Shown here piece after piece: positions 60,489-64,000 of a stretch of 64,000 bases of DNA (position 1 is the stretch's first letter; each line of letters begins with the position of its first letter). Location of the stretch: positions 4,774,001-4,838,000 of the forward strand of contig OY969798.1 in NCBI GenBank assembly GCA_963703165.1. Reading direction: 5' to 3'. The notes beneath the pieces were generated by a model. It did not search any database, was not told where the DNA came from, and worked only from the letters and a program-made list of their open reading frames with translations. Source of the stretch: JBQTKD01 sp963703165 (lineage in GTDB: Bacteria > Actinomycetota > Actinomycetes > Sporichthyales > Sporichthyaceae). A program made the position numbers and the translations under genes.

Positions 60489-60797
60489 GCACACCGGTCC
60501 GTGAAGCCCTCGGGCCGGAGCGGCGGCCAACCGCTGCCCGGCCCGACGGGTCAGTTCGAGCACCGACAGGCCCAGCGCCCCGGAGACCGCCGACAGCACC
60601 TCCGAGGAGGGGTCCTTGCGGCCCCGCTCGAGCTCGGACAGGTACTGCGGTGCCACGCCCGCGCGGTTCGCGACATCGAGGATCCGCTCCTCCCGGCGCA
60701 CGCGTTCGGAGCGCAACTGCTCGCCCAGCGCCTCGCGCCACAGCGGTTCGGGAGCTGAACGCTCGGGGCGGGGTCGCAGCGGTGTCACGTTGTTCAT
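60477..60797 (-). CDS. PopR/ClgR-like helix-turn-helix regulator
   Basis: The 106-residue Cro/CI-type protein has LRSERVRREERILDVANRAG, VAPQYLSELERGRKDPSSEV and LSAVSGALGLSVLELTRRAG, the pattern of ClgR and PopR, which activate clpP genes and are themselves degraded by Clp proteases. The C-terminus ends GLHGPVCLAA, and the final -LAA resembles the C-terminal degron of ClpXP substrates and SsrA tags. The start is the ATG at 60797; upstream in-frame codons cross a palindrome that is a likely binding site. Confidence 0.8.
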   Translation of the reverse strand: MNNVTPLRPRPERSAPEPLWREALGEQLRSERVRREERILDVANRAGVAPQYLSELERGRKDPSSEVLSAVSGALGLSVLELTRRAGQRLAAAPARGLHGPVCLAA

Positions 60798-60837
60798 GCC
60801 TGACGTTAACCGCAGGTCGGGCTGCACCGCATCGGCT

Positions 60838-60855
60838 GTTCGCTGTACGCGCAAC
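60838..60855. promoter_or_regulatory. candidate PopR/ClgR box
   Basis: GTTCGC-TGTAC-GCGCAAC is a CGC-N5-GCG inverted repeat 41 bp upstream of the regulator start. ClgR-type proteins bind CGC/GCG-based palindromes with five-base spacing, so autoregulation is plausible. Confidence 0.45.
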
Positions 60856-61058
60856 GAATGCGGCAGCTCGGAGCTGACATGACGTCAGATACCTGTTGCG
60901 GCGCCTGCTGCGGACGTCATTGCGGCGATGATCTCGCGGTGGTGCTGATCGGTGACCTCGGCTTCCCCGATCAGATGCGGCCACAGTCAAGAGTTCGCCC
61001 GAGGGAGCAAAACAGCCGGCGTAAAGCGGGGTCACAGCTCGAGGGGCACGACGGGCAT

Positions 61059-61087
61059 GTCCGGATCACAATCCACCCCATCCGGAC
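61059..61087 (+). other. leader hairpin upstream of the M23 gene
   Basis: GTCCGGAT and ATCCGGAC pair perfectly around a 13-base loop, in a gap of about 500 bases (60798-61301) without a confident gene. Upstream of it, a frame with CCGACCGRHC is cysteine-rich but unsupported. The hairpin could be part of an RNA leader; it does not match a riboswitch I know. Confidence 0.35.
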
Positions 61088-61301
61088 GAATTGCCGGTCC
61101 CCGCAGGCAATATCGATCTCTCTGTCGTGCCAGTCGGCCTCTTCGACGGGTTTAGCGTCCTCAATGCGTGTCCGTCCGCCCGTCGCCCACTCTGGGGCGC
61201 CGCCGGGCACGCGCCGCCAAACCCGCTGCGGGGTGTCGCGCGCGGGGTCGGGGTCCCATCACCACGCCCACCCGGCCGGCGGCTCCCCGAAGGAGCCCAC
61301 C

Positions 61302-62114
61302 TTGGGAACGCATCGCAAGCCGAACCCCCACGTCCACGGCAAGACCCTTCTTCTCACTGCCACCGCCGGCGGACTGCTGGTCACCGGGATCACGCAGGGC
61401 AATGCCACCGTCAGCGCGGCGCCGGCCGGGATCGCCAACGGTTACGAGTCCGCCGTCGCGCACCAGCAGTCCATCGTCGAGGTTGCGGACGAGGACGGAC
61501 GCCGCTCCGCCCGTCACCGCAGCGTCGACAGCGAGGAACTCGACCGAGACGTCCGGGTGCGAGCGCAGCGCGGACGGCACGCCCGCCCGCAGTTGGCCCC
61601 GGCCGCAGTTCTGGCGAAGGCCAAGGCCAAGACCACAGCGCAGGCCAGGGCCAAGGCCAAGACCACGGCCCACGACCGGGCGCCCGCCGCGACGAAGCAG
61701 GTTCGCGCGTCCAGGCTCCCGATCAACGGGAAGTTCCGGATCACCAGCAGCTTCGCCGGCCATGCCGGACGGATGAAGGGCCGCTCCGGCGGGGGCATCG
61801 ACTACGCCATCCCCACCGGCACGCCGGTGTACGCGACCCACGCCGGCAAGGTCCTCGCGGCCGGACGCTCCGGCAGCGGTTACGGCACCTGGGTCAGCAT
61901 CGACTACGGACGCGGGTATCGGGTCATCTACGCGCACCTGTCCCGCGCCGGGGTGAAGCGCGGCGACGTCGTGCGGGCCGGCGAGCTCCTGGGCCGTTCC
62001 GGGTCGACCGGCAACGCCACCGGGCCGCACCTGCACTACGAACTGCGCCGCAACGGTGCCTCCGTCGACCCCCGGAAGGTCGACCTGAGCAAGCTCGGCA
62101 CGTCGCCGGTGTGA
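61302..62114 (+). CDS. secreted M23-type peptidase-fold protein
   Basis: The 270-residue protein has a signal-like N-terminus (KTLLLTATAGGLLVTGITQG), a basic region with a repeated AKAKTTAQARAKAKTTA segment, and a C-terminal M23 domain (PINGKFRITSSF, PTGTPVYATHAGKV, GYRVIYAHLSR, GPHLHYELR). The HxH metal motif is present, but the first ligand is unusual: where peptidases have HxGxD this protein has GGGID, so activity is uncertain. The TTG start is preceded by AAGGAG at good spacing and gives the sensible signal peptide. Confidence 0.75.
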   Translation: MGTHRKPNPHVHGKTLLLTATAGGLLVTGITQGNATVSAAPAGIANGYESAVAHQQSIVEVADEDGRRSARHRSVDSEELDRDVRVRAQRGRHARPQLAPAAVLAKAKAKTTAQARAKAKTTAHDRAPAATKQVRASRLPINGKFRITSSFAGHAGRMKGRSGGGIDYAIPTGTPVYATHAGKVLAAGRSGSGYGTWVSIDYGRGYRVIYAHLSRAGVKRGDVVRAGELLGRSGSTGNATGPHLHYELRRNGASVDPRKVDLSKLGTSPV

Positions 62115-62130
62115 ACGTCGACCCGCGCAG

Positions 62131-63339
62131 TCATTGCTCGGGGTGCTCCTCGTGCGCGGGATCCTCGGTCTCCGTCACGGCGCGGACGAAGCGCTCGAAG
62201 CCGGGCACGGTGAAGGCCAACCGACCGTGGCCGACGGCCTCCAGCAGGCCCTTGTCGATCAGGTCGGCGCGGGCCTGGCTGAACTGCGACGCCGACTTCC
62301 CCAACCGGGCGCCGATTTCGGCGGTGCGGGCGAATCCCTGCTTGCCGAGGCTGAGGGCCACCGCGAGCAGCAGATCCCTCTCGGCCGGTGTGGCGCGATT
62401 CCACCGGCCCCGGTACTGACCGTCCCAAAGCGCCCGGTCGGCGTGCCCGGTGCCGATCTCCACCTGCTCGCGGCTGATCCTCGTGCCCGGCCTGGGGTCC
62501 GCGGCGCGCCAGGCGGCGTCGGCGTAGAGCTGCAGGAGATAGGGCGAGCCGCCGCAGAGGTCCACGACGGCCTCGGCGCTGTCCTCCGACCACCGCACCC
62601 GCACGATGTCCGCGGGAGTCACCACGGCTGTCATCGCGGCGTTCGGGGTGAGGTTGTCGATGCGTCGGTAGGCGAAGCGCTCGGCGAAGGACCCCGCGTC
62701 CATCAACCGCTCGGGCAGCGCGGGCAGACCGGCGGCGACGGTGGTGACCGGGTGCCCGGACACCGTGAGTTCCTGCAGCACGTTGACCAGCACCTGCAGG
62801 TCGTCGACCGGCGCCTCCTGCAGTTCGTCGAAGGTCAGCAGGAGTCCGCTTCGACCGGCGTCGGTGAGTTGCTCGGTGGCGTCGGTGATCAGGGAGCGGA
62901 GCATGTCCCGGCTGACGGCCGTCGGTCGGGCGACCGATTTCCGGGCTGCGTTCACCGTGACGATGCCCGCGACGGAGACCTCGATGCTGAACGCCGCCAG
63001 TCGCTCAAGGAATCGGTCCCAGCGACGACCGCGCCGATCGACGTCCGCGTCGGCCAGCACGCCGCCGACGGCCTCGGCGATCATCTGCGGCAGACCGCCG
63101 CTGCGGTCGGCGGTGACGTGCGCACAGAGAAAGCCGAGACGTTGCGCCCGAGCCCGCGCCTCGATCAGGGTCACGGTCTTGCCGACACCCCGCACGCCCG
63201 TCCACACCAGCGGGCTGCTCCCGCGGCGGAAGTGCGTGGCCCGGGTGAGCAGGTCGTCGACGTCACGCAGGACCTCGTCGCGCCCGGCGAGCAGCGGGGG
63301 CACCGCTCCGGCGCCGGGGTTGTAGGGGCTGGGGAGCAC
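62131..63339 (-). CDS. AAA-type ATPase, unknown role
   Basis: The 402-residue protein has Walker A VWTGVRGVGKTVTL and Walker B LLLTFDELQEA, an arginine-rich sensor region and a C-terminal winged helix (GKSASQFSQARADLIDKGLL). It resembles the group of orphan P-loop ATPases related to Orc/Cdc6 and archaeal-type ATPases. No partner is adjacent. Function is unknown. It converges on the M23 gene. Confidence 0.7.
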   Translation of the reverse strand: MLPSPYNPGAGAVPPLLAGRDEVLRDVDDLLTRATHFRRGSSPLVWTGVRGVGKTVTLIEARARAQRLGFLCAHVTADRSGGLPQMIAEAVGGVLADADVDRRGRRWDRFLERLAAFSIEVSVAGIVTVNAARKSVARPTAVSRDMLRSLITDATEQLTDAGRSGLLLTFDELQEAPVDDLQVLVNVLQELTVSGHPVTTVAAGLPALPERLMDAGSFAERFAYRRIDNLTPNAAMTAVVTPADIVRVRWSEDSAEAVVDLCGGSPYLLQLYADAAWRAADPRPGTRISREQVEIGTGHADRALWDGQYRGRWNRATPAERDLLLAVALSLGKQGFARTAEIGARLGKSASQFSQARADLIDKGLLEAVGHGRLAFTVPGFERFVRAVTETEDPAHEEHPEQ

Positions 63340-63467
63340 GAGCCTTAGACCTCTTTATAGATGGAGCGATATATAAGAAGGTATCCGAACGACCGCTGCG
63401 TTCGCCCTCCGCCCATCAGTTGTACGGCGCAGGTCCGACAGTTCGGTGACTGCGGAATGCTCTGGGC
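63340..63467. promoter_or_regulatory. AT-rich divergent promoter region
   Basis: The short gap between the ATPase and the DUF167 gene contains TTTATAG and GATATATAAG near 63352-63380, rare in this GC-rich DNA. It probably holds one or both promoters; I cannot define a -10/-35 pair. Confidence 0.35.
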
Positions 63468-63746
63468 GTGCGAGTGGCGATCCGGGTGCGGCCGGGAACG
63501 CGGACGGAGGCCGTCGGTGGGCGATGGGAAGGCCCGCGGGGGCCCGCGTTGCTCGTGTCCGTGCGGGCGCGGGCGGTCGAGGGGCAAGCGAACGCGGCGG
63601 TGATCGCGGCCGTGGCCCAGGCCTTCGACGTGCCCGGCTCCCGAGTGACGTTGGTGGCGGGGGAGCGCGGCCGGGACAAGCTCGTCGACGTGGACGTCCC
63701 GGACGACGTCCTCGCGCCGCGGCTGGCCGAACTCCTCGGGCCCTGA
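63468..63746 (+). CDS. DUF167/YggU-family protein
   Basis: The 92-residue protein has RVRPGTRTEAVGGRWEG, VRARAVEGQANAAVIAAVAQ and VTLVAGERGRDKLVDVD, the complete DUF167 pattern. It is a small conserved cytoplasmic protein of unknown role. The start is GTG 63468 or GTG 63474. Confidence 0.85.
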   Translation: MRVAIRVRPGTRTEAVGGRWEGPRGPALLVSVRARAVEGQANAAVIAAVAQAFDVPGSRVTLVAGERGRDKLVDVDVPDDVLAPRLAELLGP

Positions 63747-63977
63747 TGCGTCAGGCCGGTACGCGAGCTCGACGTGATTGAGGAAGCTCTCCATCGGCTC
63801 GGTGCGGCGCGGGACCCCGTCACCGTCCGGGGGGCAAGGGCGGGCACTGGCCGAAGTTCGACACCGACGAGGTCTTCTCCTCCGGACGTCAGTTCCAGGC
63901 GCGCAGCCCTGACCCGAGCTCTGCGGCAGGATGGGTCCTGACGGCCTGCCCGGCCGTCGGGCACCGAGGAGTTCGAC
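63747..63977. other. gene-free end of window
   Basis: I see no supported gene in these 231 bases. Confidence 0.35.
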
Positions 63978-64000
63978 GTGAGCGACACCGACACCGCGTC
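63978..64000 (+). CDS. possible start of a truncated gene
   Basis: A GTG after GAGGAG begins a frame reading SDTDTA up to the window edge. Too little is present to name it. Confidence 0.3.

Noticed and set aside
60880..61300. Cysteine-rich small protein upstream of the M23 gene (CCGACCGRHC)
   Set aside because: The frame runs on without a stop into the M23 gene, the sequence after the cysteines has no protein-like pattern, and the M23 gene has its own good ribosome site.
60900..61300. A cyclic-di-AMP riboswitch in the M23 leader
   Set aside because: Such leaders are common before actinomycete wall hydrolases, but I could not find the conserved core segments here.
1..64000. CRISPR array or cas genes
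   Set aside because: I saw no regularly spaced repeats with unique spacers and no Cas-like protein.

Overview
The window is GC-rich DNA (roughly 70 percent) from an actinomycete. The evidence is GTG starts, ATGA-coupled operons, paired IclR regulators, an LCP-family protein, an RsbW/SpoIIE pair, a PopR/ClgR-like regulator with two ClpP paralogues, and a DinB/mycothiol-type enzyme. Pseudonocardiaceae or Nocardiaceae would fit, but I cannot fix the genus from sequence alone.

Layout. (1) 1-43.7 kb is an aromatic-hydrocarbon catabolic region. It opens inside 4-hydroxy-2-oxovalerate aldolase and continues with 4-oxalocrotonate decarboxylase, 4-oxalocrotonate tautomerase and 2-hydroxymuconic semialdehyde dehydrogenase (lower meta-cleavage pathway). 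A dedicated 2-oxoacid dehydrogenase complex (E1alpha, E1beta, E3, E2) follows. Next are a PEP-synthase-like swivelling-histidine protein with a truncated ATP-grasp-like partner, and a toluene/benzene-type diiron monooxygenase (order A-B-C-D-E). Then come two SCP2-like proteins, three IclR regulators (two about 93 percent identical) and an NAD(P)H:FAD:2Fe-2S reductase. (2) 20.0-28.6 kb is a LivFGHM-type ABC importer with a natural LivH-LivM fusion, two unrecognised secreted proteins and a small membrane protein. (3) 28.7-38.7 kb holds a second reductase, a GlcG/HbpS-like pair, a complete phenol hydroxylase (P1-P5), a ferredoxin, catechol 2,3-dioxygenase, 2-hydroxymuconic semialdehyde hydrolase, a D-2-hydroxyacid dehydrogenase and an SDR. 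(4) 38.7-43.7 kb holds a LysR/muconate cycloisomerase pair, a zinc alcohol dehydrogenase, an SDR and a damaged MaoC-like gene. (5) 43.7-49.9 kb is a small mobile/toxin island: palindrome, tRNA-like hairpin, IS1380-type element, orphan Fic_N protein, VapBC-like pair, LCP protein, Fic protein and an L,D-transpeptidase remnant. (6) 49.9-64 kb is mixed: RsbW/SpoIIE, a secreted protein, an MDMPI-like enzyme, an MFS exporter, SCP2/HxlR, ClpP pair/PopR, M23, an ATPase and DUF167.

How the genes work together. The toluene-type monooxygenase would hydroxylate the ring. Phenol hydroxylase would give a catechol, and catechol 2,3-dioxygenase would cleave it. The hydrolytic and dehydrogenase branches and the aldolase would yield pyruvate, which the dedicated dehydrogenase complex could turn into acetyl-CoA. 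The ABC cassette may import substrate.

The strongest new observation is a shared inverted repeat, CGTTCC-N7-GGAACG. It occurs in seven perfect or near-perfect copies upstream of the toluene monooxygenase, the orphan reductase (two copies), the ABC importer, the phenol hydroxylase and the alcohol dehydrogenase/SDR pair (two copies). It looks like the operator of a single IclR-type regulon.

About twenty genes between 5 and 28 kb, plus a few later ones, carry single-base frameshifts although the protein resumes intact. This looks more like sequencing error than decay, and coordinates of those genes span the restored product.
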